DNA of 64,000 nucleotides from Vibrio mediterranei (GTDB lineage: Bacteria > Pseudomonadota > Gammaproteobacteria > Enterobacterales > Vibrionaceae), in assembly GCF_900088415.1 (NCBI RefSeq), contig NZ_FLLQ01000007.1, positions 208,149-272,148 on the forward strand, given 5' to 3'. Below the pieces are notes generated by a model that searched no databases, was not told the origin of the DNA, and was given only the letters and a program-made list of their open reading frames with translations. A program made the translations under genes and the position numbers. Positions 1-8,332 of the stretch are shown piece after piece; position 1 is the stretch's first letter; every line of letters starts with the position of its first letter.

Positions 1-1
1 C

Positions 2-100
2 CACTCATGTGAAAAGTGTCTGAGTTTCGCCATTATGGACGTTAAGCAGTTCAATCAAGCAGAAATCGAATTTAGAAACCGATCGTCAGCTCAATCCTAA
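2..100 (+). CDS. C-terminal end of an unidentified protein (partial)
   Basis: An open frame runs in from the left edge and stops at a TAA, giving 32 residues. It contains a CxxC pair (HSCEKC) and a charged tail. A strong hairpin terminator follows within 10 bases, which supports a real gene end. The family cannot be recognised from this fragment; the CxxC suggests a possible metal-binding tail, but that is a guess. Confidence 0.4.
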   Translation, partial: HSCEKCLSFAIMDVKQFNQAEIEFRNRSSAQS

Positions 101-106
101 AGGAAC

Positions 107-135
107 CGCGCCTCTCTTAGAGAGGCGTTTTTGTT
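107..135 (+). terminator. Rho-independent terminator of the left-edge gene
   Basis: A GC-rich stem (CGCCTCTC paired with AGAGGCG around a 4-base loop) is followed by a run of T. It lies directly after the partial gene's stop codon. Confidence 0.8.
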
Positions 136-349
136 TCTCAATATCCTTATCTATTGTCACCCAGTAAAAAACCATTGCTCTATACAGTGTTCTTATACAG
201 TAGTTGTTAACTCATACCTGTGTAAAACAAAAAAGTATGAGATTGCCGCCCATTCCATTCTAAATTTTAATAATTAAATATCAATAACTTAGGTTTTTTT
301 GTCGTTTTTTTATGCAAAAAGTGCTTGATCTTTTCACGCTCAAAAACTA

Positions 350-365
350 CTGTATACACATACAG
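350..365 (+). promoter_or_regulatory. LexA (SOS) box of the sulA-like gene
   Basis: The 16-mer CTGTATACACATACAG is a perfect match to the gammaproteobacterial SOS box CTGT-N8-ACAG with the preferred alternating TA centre. It ends 21 bases before the start codon of the SulA-like gene, so LexA would block transcription there. Confidence 0.9.
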
Positions 366-386
366 CATGTATAAAGGAACAGGGTT

Positions 387-797
387 ATGTTGCTCAACAA
401 TACAATTCACTCACAATACAATGTCCCAAACCAATACCGAGTTTTTGATGATCAAGGAACGTCACAACAGCTTCGTCGAATTCAGGATGATGTACTTGAA
501 AAGGTTTCGCAATTGGCTTCTAAGCCACAGTGGATTTTGTTGACAGCAGAATGTCCTCGCCCTTCAGTGGGACAAATCATGCATTTTCATAAACTAGGTA
601 ACCATATGGTTCAGATGAAGGCTTCATTGCATTTATCGCAGTATCAGGTTGTCAAAAAAGCTATTCGCTCAGGTAACGCGTGTGCTGTTATCGCAAATGG
701 TGACTTCTCTCTAACAGAACAAAATCAACTTCAAGGATTGGCCGCTGACTATCAATGCGAAGTCATCTTTCTTGGTAAAGACAGTTATTTACATTAA
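387..797 (+). CDS. sulA: SulA-like SOS cell division inhibitor
   Basis: A 136-residue protein of the size and type of SulA, which binds FtsZ and halts septation during the SOS response until Lon degrades it. The core segment QWILLTAECPRPS followed by a conserved hydrophobic stretch resembles the SulA/RecA-like fold of the family. The ATG is preceded by AAGGA at a good distance and by a perfect LexA box, which is the strongest support for the call. Sequence similarity to enterobacterial SulA is only moderate, as is usual in Vibrio. The gene is monocistronic, with its own terminator. Confidence 0.8.
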   Translation: MLLNNTIHSQYNVPNQYRVFDDQGTSQQLRRIQDDVLEKVSQLASKPQWILLTAECPRPSVGQIMHFHKLGNHMVQMKASLHLSQYQVVKKAIRSGNACAVIANGDFSLTEQNQLQGLAADYQCEVIFLGKDSYLH

Positions 798-847
798 TCC
801 AAATTCCGACCACTCGTTAAGTTAATCATGTAATCCCCTTTTTAATG

Positions 848-886
848 ACGGTAAGTACTTGTTCAATAGTACTTACCGTATTTTTT
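848..886 (+). terminator. Terminator of sulA
   Basis: A perfect 12-bp stem (ACGGTAAGTACT with its complement), an 8-base loop and six T form an intrinsic terminator about 50 bases after the sulA stop codon. Confidence 0.85.
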
Positions 887-917
887 ATCCTCTCTTTAAA
901 CAACTTATATAAAAATT

Positions 918-933
918 GCGCAAACGTTTGCTA
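918..933 (+). promoter_or_regulatory. PurR operator of purC
   Basis: The palindrome GCAAACGTTTGC, flanked by GC and TA, matches the PurR consensus core. It sits about 112 bases before the purC start. An extended -10 (TGGTATGAT, 959-967) lies just downstream, so a bound repressor would cover the -35 region. Purine (hypoxanthine/guanine) repression of purC is inferred from the known PurR regulon. Confidence 0.8.
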
Positions 934-1044
934 TTTTTCTGGCAGCATAGAATAGTTCTGGTATGATGCGTGCAGCAAAGAGTATTACCACTCCCCCATA
1001 ATCGTCGCACTTTTTACGACACAACATTAGATAGGAATGTCTCC

Positions 1045-2151
1045 ATGAGTCTCGCTGATCAAGTTCTAGCTGTAAACGATGATCTACCAATCCGCACTGA
1101 TAAGCCTGTTCATAGCGGCAAGGTTCGTTCGGTTTATTGGTTGACCGAAGAGGATAGCCGCCGCCTAATCAAAGACAAAGGCTACGATGTAGCAGAAGAT
1201 GCACCGTTAGCCATTATGGTTATCAGTGATCGCATTTCTGCCTTTGATTGTATATGGCGAGGTGAAGGCAACTTAAGGGGCGTTCCTGGCAAAGGCGCCG
1301 CACTCAACGCTATTTCTAATCACTGGTTCCAATTGTTTAAGGATAATGGTTTAGCGGATAGCCACATTCTAGATATTCCTCATCCATTTGTCTGGATCGT
1401 TCAAAAAGCAAAACCTGTAATGATCGAAGCTATCTGTCGCCAATACATTACCGGTTCTATGTGGCGTGCTTATGAGAAGGGTGAGCGCGAATTCTGCGGT
1501 ATCACTTTACCTGAAGGCTTAAAGAAAGACTCTAAACTGGATGACGTCCTAATTACTCCTTCAACAAAAGGTATCTTGCGTGGTATCCCTGGAGTCCCTG
1601 AAGCAGATGATGTAAACATCACACGCGACAACATTAGCGACAACTTTGCAGCGTTTAATTTTACGAATGCAGCCGACATCGATGGCTATGAAAAACTTCT
1701 TAAAGAAGGCTTCTCCGTCATCAGTGACGCTTTGGAAGCTATCGATCAAACGTTTGTTGATACCAAATTTGAATTCGGCTACGTTACCGATTCAAAAGGC
1801 GAAGAAAAGCTCATCTATATGGACGAGGTTGGAACACCGGACTCTTCCCGCATTTGGGATACTAAAGCGTATCAAGTAGGCGATATCGTTGAGAACTCAA
1901 AAGAAGGCTTCCGCCAGTTCCTGCTAAACCACTTCCCTGATCCTGATATCCTTTTAAACAAAGAGCGTATGCCAGAGCGTGAAGCACTTGCAGCCGACAA
2001 CGAACTTCCCCTATCTGCGCTTATGGATGTTTCCAAAACATATGTTGGTATCGCAGAGAAAATTACTGGTCGCAAGATTGAATTAAGCAGCAATCCAAAG
2101 CAAGAAATTATAGACATACTTCGTACCAACTACGACCTCATCGCAGACTAG
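1045..2151 (+). CDS. purC: Phosphoribosylaminoimidazole-succinocarboxamide synthase (SAICAR synthase)
   Basis: This enzyme joins CAIR and aspartate using ATP to make SAICAR in purine synthesis. The 368-residue form is the long type found in Vibrio rather than the 237-residue E. coli type. Recognisable segments are SGKVRSVY (nucleotide loop) near residue 15, VISDRISAFD near 50, a RQYITGSMW segment and the acidic DEVGTPDSSRIW motif near 270, all conserved in PurC. The frame is open further upstream, but the ATG at 1045 follows a TAGGA-like ribosome site and fits the family start. A PurR box and extended -10 lie upstream, and a terminator follows. Confidence 0.95.
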   Translation: MSLADQVLAVNDDLPIRTDKPVHSGKVRSVYWLTEEDSRRLIKDKGYDVAEDAPLAIMVISDRISAFDCIWRGEGNLRGVPGKGAALNAISNHWFQLFKDNGLADSHILDIPHPFVWIVQKAKPVMIEAICRQYITGSMWRAYEKGEREFCGITLPEGLKKDSKLDDVLITPSTKGILRGIPGVPEADDVNITRDNISDNFAAFNFTNAADIDGYEKLLKEGFSVISDALEAIDQTFVDTKFEFGYVTDSKGEEKLIYMDEVGTPDSSRIWDTKAYQVGDIVENSKEGFRQFLLNHFPDPDILLNKERMPEREALAADNELPLSALMDVSKTYVGIAEKITGRKIELSSNPKQEIIDILRTNYDLIAD

Positions 2152-2174
2152 GTTCCTAGTCGCTGCGCACATCA

Positions 2175-2203
2175 AAAAAGGGAGCTTAAAGCTCCCTTTT
2201 TGG
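2175..2203. terminator. Bidirectional terminator between purC and the convergent gene
   Basis: GGGAGCTT and AAGCTCCC form a stem flanked by A and T runs on both sides, serving purC on the plus strand and the convergent gene that ends at 2223. Confidence 0.8.
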
Positions 2204-2222
2204 TTACATGGCACAACGTGAT

Positions 2223-2609
2223 CTAGTGAAATTCAGCGATTAATATATCTTCGTTAGGTATCACGACAATTTTAACGTTACCTTTATCTTGAATAAGCTG
2301 AATCTGTTCAGATTCTAGTGAGTAAGGCATAACAACCTTAAGACAAGCGATATTTTCTTTGCGAGCGATTTTCATCAGCGCGACCAAATTCGACTCATCA
2401 CTTCGTCGACTCGATAATGCACTCAGCGCTTTCTCCCAAAGACGGCTATCTGGATCAATATTCTGATTTTTTGTACTCTCTTTCCACGCTTCGCCAAACA
2501 CTGGCGCTACAGAAGTGAGCGCTTCAAGGAACGTCCATTTTTTACTACAAGATGCACCGAGGAAACTGGTGTAATCAAATTCTACCGGCGATGTTTTCTT
2601 GTCACACAT
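2223..2609 (-). CDS. Uncharacterised 128-residue protein
   Basis: A small soluble protein with no signal peptide or membrane segment. The start is set at the ATG at 2609, which has GGGAG five bases upstream; a TTG four codons earlier is less likely. The N-terminal part has two cysteines (MCDKK, GASCSKK). The C-terminal half (IACLKVVMPYSLESEQ...KIVVIPNEDILIAEFH) has an alternating strand pattern. It lies alone between purC and the helicase gene and is convergent with purC. No function can be assigned. Confidence 0.75.
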   Translation of the reverse strand: MCDKKTSPVEFDYTSFLGASCSKKWTFLEALTSVAPVFGEAWKESTKNQNIDPDSRLWEKALSALSSRRSDESNLVALMKIARKENIACLKVVMPYSLESEQIQLIQDKGNVKIVVIPNEDILIAEFH

Positions 2610-2850
2610 AACCACTCCCAATTACAGAATGCTATGCAACTACTATTATTCAAACTTTCTTATATAGCAATAGGATATATAAAAATCATCTTTTATACCC
2701 TACTTAGACATCAAAAGGTGATATAAAAATCCAAATAGCAACATAATGTGAACAAAAGTACATCACCACAATGCCACTTGGTTAACTATGTATAGCACAT
2801 CTATCAATAGCAGCATTCGCCATTCTTTTGTTGACTAAAACATCATTGGC

Positions 2851-5205
2851 TCAACGAAGATCTAACACTCGACTCACCTTCTTGTACTTTACTTTCCATC
2901 CAGACCAAGCAGGCAGTTCTTTGCGTTTAGGATCGTCTTTTCGAGAGCCTGAATGGAAGTGGACGTGTATAAGCTTGCCTTTGCCAAAATACTCGACAGT
3001 TAAACGCAGACCACTTAACTGAATGACCAATGGGTACTTAGCTGCAAAATCTGAATACTCCCAATCTGGAACGCCGTTAAACACAAAATCTCGCTCATCA
3101 ATAAGCTCAAGATCTTCAAATGAACTTACACCGAGCATTGACAGCTGTTCAGCTATCCAAGACTCCAATGATACTTCGTCTACTGGACCGGTTTGGTCAG
3201 ATAGACCCAGTTCAACATACAGCTTCCAATGCAGCATACGTTCGGTAAGCTGTTCTGCCAACGTGGGAAAGATAACTCCTTCAATGATCGATTGGGCGAT
3301 GGCTTTCAAAGCGACATCGCCTTCAGGCGCAATCCTGCGCTCCGCCAGCTTGCGACCTGCATACATCAGATGTTCACAATGCTGAAGACCCTTGTCGGTC
3401 TCGATCGTTTCTCCGCTCACCCATTCCCCAACATTAAGTTCTTTAAGCTGAGTTATGTCGACTGGTAAAAGTAATGTGGCCAGTGTCATCGTCTGTTTAA
3501 CGCCTCGGCCAGGTAAGCTATGAGTGGCTAATACCAGCCCAGCTTCTGTTTTCGGTTTAATTCGATTCTGTCTTCCTAACAGCACTTCGACAAAACCGTT
3601 ACCAAAAGCGTCACGTCGCCGCTCTCTTCTCACATACAGCAAGGCGTTGTTCGCTTGGATAATTTGCTTTATCAATTCATCACGTTGATATCTAGAAGCC
3701 ACTTCCAGACTAGACAATTCAAATACACTACGCATCTGCTCCGATAACCCTTGTGCTTCACGCAAACAATCTTGGTCTACCGTCAGACCTGTGTACTGCT
3801 TGCCTCTTACTAGGCCAATAAGAATACTTGCATCGCAACCTAACGGCTCTTCTAGGTCCAGCTTCATCAGTAGCTCTTCATTACTGGTGATTTGAAACAG
3901 TTTACCTGTCGCACATAGTGCAGCAGTTAGGTCAATCATAGCCTCCTTCAGCGCCCGTGAAGGCATCTTAGTGACCAAATCAGCGTAAATAGTATCAATC
4001 GGTAATGGGTATAACTTTTTCCCATGCTCGGTAATACCAATGTCATCTATCGCACCAAGTTGTACTAACTGCTCTTTGGCGGCTTGAAGTGATTTATCAG
4101 GTATCGCATCAATGAATTCGAGATCGTTAAGCGCTAACCCACATGTCGCAGCAGCCAACATAGGCTCGACAATCGATTCACGTTGAAGTTCTGGTGGGGT
4201 AACCAGATCGAGAGCAGCATGCTCACCATAAAGACGGATACATGTCCCTGCCATTACTCGTCCTGCTCGGCCAGAACGCTGTGCAGCACTCGCTTTAGAA
4301 ATATGAGTCAGCATTAACGTGGTTTGTCCATTACGCTGTACATTTCTTCTTTCCAATCCCGAATCCACAACAACCGCGATATTAGGAATCGTCAAAGAGG
4401 TTTCCGCAACATTTGTTGCAATCACGACCTTGCGCTTATCTTGAACTGACATTGCAACAGAACGCTGTTGCTCAGTCACAGAAGCATGCAGCGGCGCTAG
4501 AATAACGTCATACTGCTCCGCAAGGGGTTTTAGCGAGGATACTACCTGCTGAATTTCCTTTCGCCCGGGAACAAACACCAAGATATCTGCTGCAAGCTCG
4601 TCTAACAATGGCTCAATCGCACTTTTAACACGTGTTTCTAGATGCCTTGCATCAGGCAGTTGTCGACTGTCGTTTCGATGGTGCTGAACTGCCACATCAA
4701 ACACTCTTCCTTGTGCGACCAAGCGCTTGGCATCAAAGTAGTCAGCTAGCTTTTGACCTTCAATGGTAGCCGAAGTAATTACTGTTTTATGAGTTTGATT
4801 GCGCTTTAACATCGAAACCAGTAAGTCGGTGTCCCAACGTCGTTCATGAAATTCATCCACAATAACCACATCAAAGCTCTTCAGGCGGTCTTCGGCATAC
4901 CACCTCAAGGCGACACCTGGCGTGACAAATACCACTTTTGACGCCTCGGTATAACAGTTTTCAAGCTTGATTGCATAACCAACGCTTTCTCCAACCTTTT
5001 CACCAAGTCCATGCGCCACGAAGTGTGCCAGCGACGTACAGGCAATTCGTCTCGGCTCTACCACCAGCACTCGTCCTTGATCCATCGACCAAAGAGGCAA
5101 TCTCGTCGATTTTCCTGAACCCGTTTCAGCTTCAACGATAAGGTGTGATTGTTTCAGGGCTTGTTTAAATTCTTGTTCAATAGAATCAATAGGTAAGACT
5201 GTCAT
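2851..5205 (-). CDS. HrpB-like DExH-box ATP-dependent helicase
   Basis: A 784-residue superfamily 2 helicase of the HrpA/HrpB group. Motifs in order: I GSGKST (near residue 30), Ia EPRRIA, II DEFH (DExH variant with Phe), III SAT, V TNVAETSLTIPN, VI QRSGRAGR, then a helicase-associated domain and an HrpB-type C-terminal region. The length fits HrpB (about 810) and not HrpA (about 1300). Its substrate is not known; HrpB-type proteins are presumed RNA helicases. The start lacks a clear ribosome site: an eight-codon leader frame (ATG near 5229) ends in an ATGA overlap with the start codon, so translation could be coupled. Confidence 0.85.
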   Translation of the reverse strand: MTVLPIDSIEQEFKQALKQSHLIVEAETGSGKSTRLPLWSMDQGRVLVVEPRRIACTSLAHFVAHGLGEKVGESVGYAIKLENCYTEASKVVFVTPGVALRWYAEDRLKSFDVVIVDEFHERRWDTDLLVSMLKRNQTHKTVITSATIEGQKLADYFDAKRLVAQGRVFDVAVQHHRNDSRQLPDARHLETRVKSAIEPLLDELAADILVFVPGRKEIQQVVSSLKPLAEQYDVILAPLHASVTEQQRSVAMSVQDKRKVVIATNVAETSLTIPNIAVVVDSGLERRNVQRNGQTTLMLTHISKASAAQRSGRAGRVMAGTCIRLYGEHAALDLVTPPELQRESIVEPMLAAATCGLALNDLEFIDAIPDKSLQAAKEQLVQLGAIDDIGITEHGKKLYPLPIDTIYADLVTKMPSRALKEAMIDLTAALCATGKLFQITSNEELLMKLDLEEPLGCDASILIGLVRGKQYTGLTVDQDCLREAQGLSEQMRSVFELSSLEVASRYQRDELIKQIIQANNALLYVRRERRRDAFGNGFVEVLLGRQNRIKPKTEAGLVLATHSLPGRGVKQTMTLATLLLPVDITQLKELNVGEWVSGETIETDKGLQHCEHLMYAGRKLAERRIAPEGDVALKAIAQSIIEGVIFPTLAEQLTERMLHWKLYVELGLSDQTGPVDEVSLESWIAEQLSMLGVSSFEDLELIDERDFVFNGVPDWEYSDFAAKYPLVIQLSGLRLTVEYFGKGKLIHVHFHSGSRKDDPKRKELPAWSGWKVKYKKVSRVLDLR

Positions 5206-5397
5206 TTTGCTTTGTTATTCAAGGTCATTGTGAAGGAGTATACCCATAGGAGGATTAACATTCGACTCACTTCGCTTTTTACCGCAAACCGAATACAAAT
5301 AGTTAACATTTCGTCATCGCTTAGAATGGGTAATTGTGTTAAATTATCCCGCAAATTGTTCCCAATCCCAAATGACTGTTCCTAGACAGGTAACCTA

Positions 5398-7086
5398 ATG
5401 AACAACAACAAAAGACCGCTCTATATCCCGTACGCGGGCCCTGCACTTCTCAGTACCCCACTTTTGAACAAAGGCAGTGCATTTTCTGCTGAAGAAAGAA
5501 TGTCCTTTAACCTTGAAGGACTTCTACCTGAAACAACAGAAACAATTCAAGAACAAGTAGATCGCGCTTACAAGCAATACACCAGCTTTGAAAGCGATAT
5601 GGATAAGCACATTTATCTGCGTAACATCCAAGATACTAACGAAACTTTGTTTTATCGCTTAGTGCAAAATCATATCTCTGAAATGATGCCGATTATCTAC
5701 ACGCCGACTGTAGGCGCAGCGTGTGAGAACTTCTCCAACATCTATCGCCGTGGTCGTGGTCTTTTCATTTCTTACCCAAATCGTGATCGTATTGACGATT
5801 TGCTAAACAATGCACGTAACCACAACGTAAAAGTAATCGTTGTAACCGATGGTGAGCGTATTCTAGGACTGGGCGACCAAGGGATTGGTGGTATGGGCAT
5901 TCCTATCGGTAAACTGGCTTTGTACACAGCGTGTGGTGGTATCAGCCCAGCTTATACGCTGCCTATTGTTCTTGATGTTGGTACGAATAACCCACAACGT
6001 CTTGCTGATCCAATGTACATGGGCTGGCGCCATCCGCGAATTACTGGCGATGAATACCGAGCGTTTGTAGAAGACTTTATTCAAGCGGTTCAACGTCGCT
6101 GGCCAGATGCACTCGTTCAGTTTGAAGACTTTGCACAGAAAAATGCAATGCCGTTACTTGAACGTTATAAGGATCGTATTTGCTGTTTCAACGATGATAT
6201 TCAAGGTACGGCAGCGGTGACCGTAGGCTCTCTACTTGCAGCATGTAAAGCAGCAGGTAGCAAGCTTTCTGAACAGCGAGTTACCTTCTTAGGTGCGGGT
6301 TCTGCAGGTTGTGGTATTGCTGAAGCGATCATTGCGCAGATGGTGTCTGAAGGCATCAGCGATGCACAAGCGCGCTCTCAAGTATTCATGGTTGACCGTT
6401 GGGGGCTTCTACAAGAAGGCATGCCTAACCTACTCGACTTCCAACAACGTCTGGTACAAAAACACGAACAAACCAAAGAATGGACATCGGAGAACTCAGG
6501 CTTCTCATTACATGATGTTATTCGTAATGGTAAACCTACGGTTCTAATTGGTGTGTCAGGTGCGCCTGGTCTATTCAGCAAGGAGATCATCCAAGAGATG
6601 CATCAACATTGCGACCGTCCAATCGTATTCCCGCTATCGAACCCAACTAGCCGTGTTGAAGCAACACCAAATGACATCTTACGTTGGACAAATGGCCAGG
6701 CACTGGTTGCAACAGGCAGCCCATTCGACCCTGTAGTTGTCGAAGGTAAAACCTACCCTATCGCGCAATGTAACAACAGCTACATCTTCCCTGGTATTGG
6801 TCTAGGCGTACTTGCAGCGCAAGCATCACGCGTTACAGACGAAATGTTGATGGAATCAAGTCGTGCGCTCGCAGAGTGTTCTCCTCTTGCACAAAAAGGA
6901 TCAGGTCAACTGTTACCGCCACTTGAAGAGATTCATTTAGTGTCTAAGAAAATTGCTTACGCCGTGGCGAAAAAAGCCATTGAACAAGGAGTGGCGAAAG
7001 AACGCTCAGATGAAACTCTGCGTGAAGCTATTGACGACAACTTCTGGCAGCCGGTTTACCGTAAATACAAACGTTCAGCATTCTAA
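5398..7086 (+). CDS. maeA: NAD-dependent malic enzyme (oxaloacetate-decarboxylating malate dehydrogenase)
   Basis: This enzyme decarboxylates malate to pyruvate and CO2 with reduction of NAD. At 562 residues it has the size of the E. coli MaeA/SfcA type. Visible features are the malic N-terminal domain with YTPTVGAACENF, the VVVTDGERILGLGDQG motif with active-site residues, the metal-binding FNDDIQGTAAV segment, and the Rossmann loop LGAGSAGCGIAEAI. It is transcribed alone, with its own terminator at 7107. Confidence 0.96.
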   Translation: MNNNKRPLYIPYAGPALLSTPLLNKGSAFSAEERMSFNLEGLLPETTETIQEQVDRAYKQYTSFESDMDKHIYLRNIQDTNETLFYRLVQNHISEMMPIIYTPTVGAACENFSNIYRRGRGLFISYPNRDRIDDLLNNARNHNVKVIVVTDGERILGLGDQGIGGMGIPIGKLALYTACGGISPAYTLPIVLDVGTNNPQRLADPMYMGWRHPRITGDEYRAFVEDFIQAVQRRWPDALVQFEDFAQKNAMPLLERYKDRICCFNDDIQGTAAVTVGSLLAACKAAGSKLSEQRVTFLGAGSAGCGIAEAIIAQMVSEGISDAQARSQVFMVDRWGLLQEGMPNLLDFQQRLVQKHEQTKEWTSENSGFSLHDVIRNGKPTVLIGVSGAPGLFSKEIIQEMHQHCDRPIVFPLSNPTSRVEATPNDILRWTNGQALVATGSPFDPVVVEGKTYPIAQCNNSYIFPGIGLGVLAAQASRVTDEMLMESSRALAECSPLAQKGSGQLLPPLEEIHLVSKKIAYAVAKKAIEQGVAKERSDETLREAIDDNFWQPVYRKYKRSAF

Positions 7087-7106
7087 TCTGAATCGACATC
7101 ACATTT

Positions 7107-7137
7107 AGGCTCTTGTTTACAAGAGCCTTTTTTTTGT
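7107..7137 (+). terminator. Terminator of maeA
   Basis: GGCTCTTG and CAAGAGCC pair around TTTA, followed by eight or more T, just after the maeA stop. Confidence 0.9.
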
Positions 7138-7185
7138 TTAATAGTCAGCTCATTTCTATCGTTATACTGCAGCAAGGACATTGAC

Positions 7186-7509
7186 ATGCTCGATATTTTC
7201 GCTCCGGGAGGACGCTTTATTGCTCCTTATCTTTTTGAAGTTTCTACGGCACTAATCGCATGTTCTCTTGTCGTACTAGGTGCGGATATCAACCGCCTCT
7301 TAAGGAACGCATTACGAGATACAAATTTCGTAATTCGGACGGTCTGCTTTATACTACTCAATGCATTTGGCTATGGGTTGATCATTATTAAAGCCACCCC
7401 ATTGTTAAAGAACGTATTAGTTAATACAGAACCAGGCTTGATGTTCGCCATCGTGGTTCTAAGCTTTGTGAGTATAGGTATTTGGGCTCAAAGGAATCGT
7501 CAGATTTAG
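7186..7509 (+). CDS. DUF3392 family membrane protein
   Basis: A 107-residue inner-membrane protein with about three hydrophobic segments (residues 15-33, 48-68 and 85-100). It matches the DUF3392 proteins of Vibrio and relatives; its function is unknown. An AAGGA ribosome site lies nine bases before the ATG. The downstream SanA-like gene probably starts in the overlapping TAGTG, so the two are likely co-translated. Confidence 0.75.
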   Translation: MLDIFAPGGRFIAPYLFEVSTALIACSLVVLGADINRLLRNALRDTNFVIRTVCFILLNAFGYGLIIIKATPLLKNVLVNTEPGLMFAIVVLSFVSIGIWAQRNRQI

Positions 7510-8234
7510 TGACCTTTAGATTTAACAAGGAAACGTTGTTATCCAGCACCGTGCTTTCTTTCTTAAAGAGAGCACTTCGTATCGCTTGTTATACACTTGT
7601 TTTGTTCGTCGTCTTCATCGCGTCCATTGACCGTTGGGTGAGTTGGCAAGCCGAAGACCGGATTCTCACCTCTATCGACGATATTGATAATGTTCAGGTC
7701 GCAGTCGTTCTTGGCACGAGTAAGTATCTAGGTCGAACTCTCAACGAGTACTACTCCCATCGCATTGAGGCGGCGATTGACCTTTACAACGAAGGTAAAG
7801 TGTCTCATTTCCTACTCAGTGGCGATAACGCCCACCGTTCATACAATGAACCATGGACAATGAAACGAGACTTGTTGAGAGCAGAAGTTCCTGAGCCAGC
7901 TATCCACTTGGACTACGCCGGATTTAGAACGCTAGATTCGATTGTTCGTGCCAAAAAGATCTTTGATACCGATGACTTCTTAATCATCACGCAGAAGTTT
8001 CACTGTGAACGAGCTCTGTTTATCGCACGATCATACGATATTAATGCGACATGTTTAGCGGTGTCTGGACCGACATCCAAGTCTGGATTTTCAGTAAGAT
8101 TAAGAGAAGTATTTGCCAGAACTAAGGCATTTTTGGATTTGTATATTATGAATACTCAGCCGAAGTTTTTGGGGCCGAAGGAGCCGATTGTTTCTGAGAT
8201 CAATACTCTAGATTCCGCTAATGAGTCACAGTAA
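7509..8234 (+). CDS. sanA: SanA-like DUF218/YdcF family inner-membrane protein
   Basis: One N-terminal membrane anchor (RIACYTLVLFVVFIASI) precedes a DUF218 domain with VAVVLGTSKYLGRTLNEYYSHRI, LLSGDNAHRSYNEPWTMKRDL and FLIITQKFHCERALFIAR motifs, matching SanA, which protects the envelope barrier against vancomycin in E. coli. The start is uncertain. The frame is open to a TTG at 7482. A GTG at 7509 overlaps the upstream stop (TAGTG) and is chosen here. A TTG at 7536 has a nearer AAGGA. The protein is about 230-250 residues. Confidence 0.8.
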   Translation: MTFRFNKETLLSSTVLSFLKRALRIACYTLVLFVVFIASIDRWVSWQAEDRILTSIDDIDNVQVAVVLGTSKYLGRTLNEYYSHRIEAAIDLYNEGKVSHFLLSGDNAHRSYNEPWTMKRDLLRAEVPEPAIHLDYAGFRTLDSIVRAKKIFDTDDFLIITQKFHCERALFIARSYDINATCLAVSGPTSKSGFSVRLREVFARTKAFLDLYIMNTQPKFLGPKEPIVSEINTLDSANESQ

Positions 8235-8278
8235 AAGTACACGTTACTTCTGCTAACCGTTCAAGTCTCTCTATATTA

Positions 8279-8312
8279 AAAGGGCCCAAGAAAAACATCT
8301 AGGGCCCATGCG
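8279..8312 (-). terminator. Probable terminator of the type I secretion operon
   Basis: Read on the minus strand, two GGGCCC arms separated by 14 bases form a short GC-rich stem followed by TTTT, just past the RTX gene stop. Confidence 0.5.
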
Positions 8313-8332
8313 ACAATCTTTAAACTAGGGCT

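Noticed and set aside
182..206. Second LexA box upstream of sulA
   Set aside because: The sequence around TATACAGTGTTCTTATACAG lacks the CTGT-N8-ACAG arrangement.
970..1044. Upstream extension of purC
   Set aside because: It covers the likely transcription start region, and the ATG at 1045 fits the family start and has a ribosome site.
7482..7508. Extended SanA start at TTG 7482
   Set aside because: It overlaps the DUF3392 gene by 28 bases and has no ribosome site; GTG 7509 or TTG 7536 are better.
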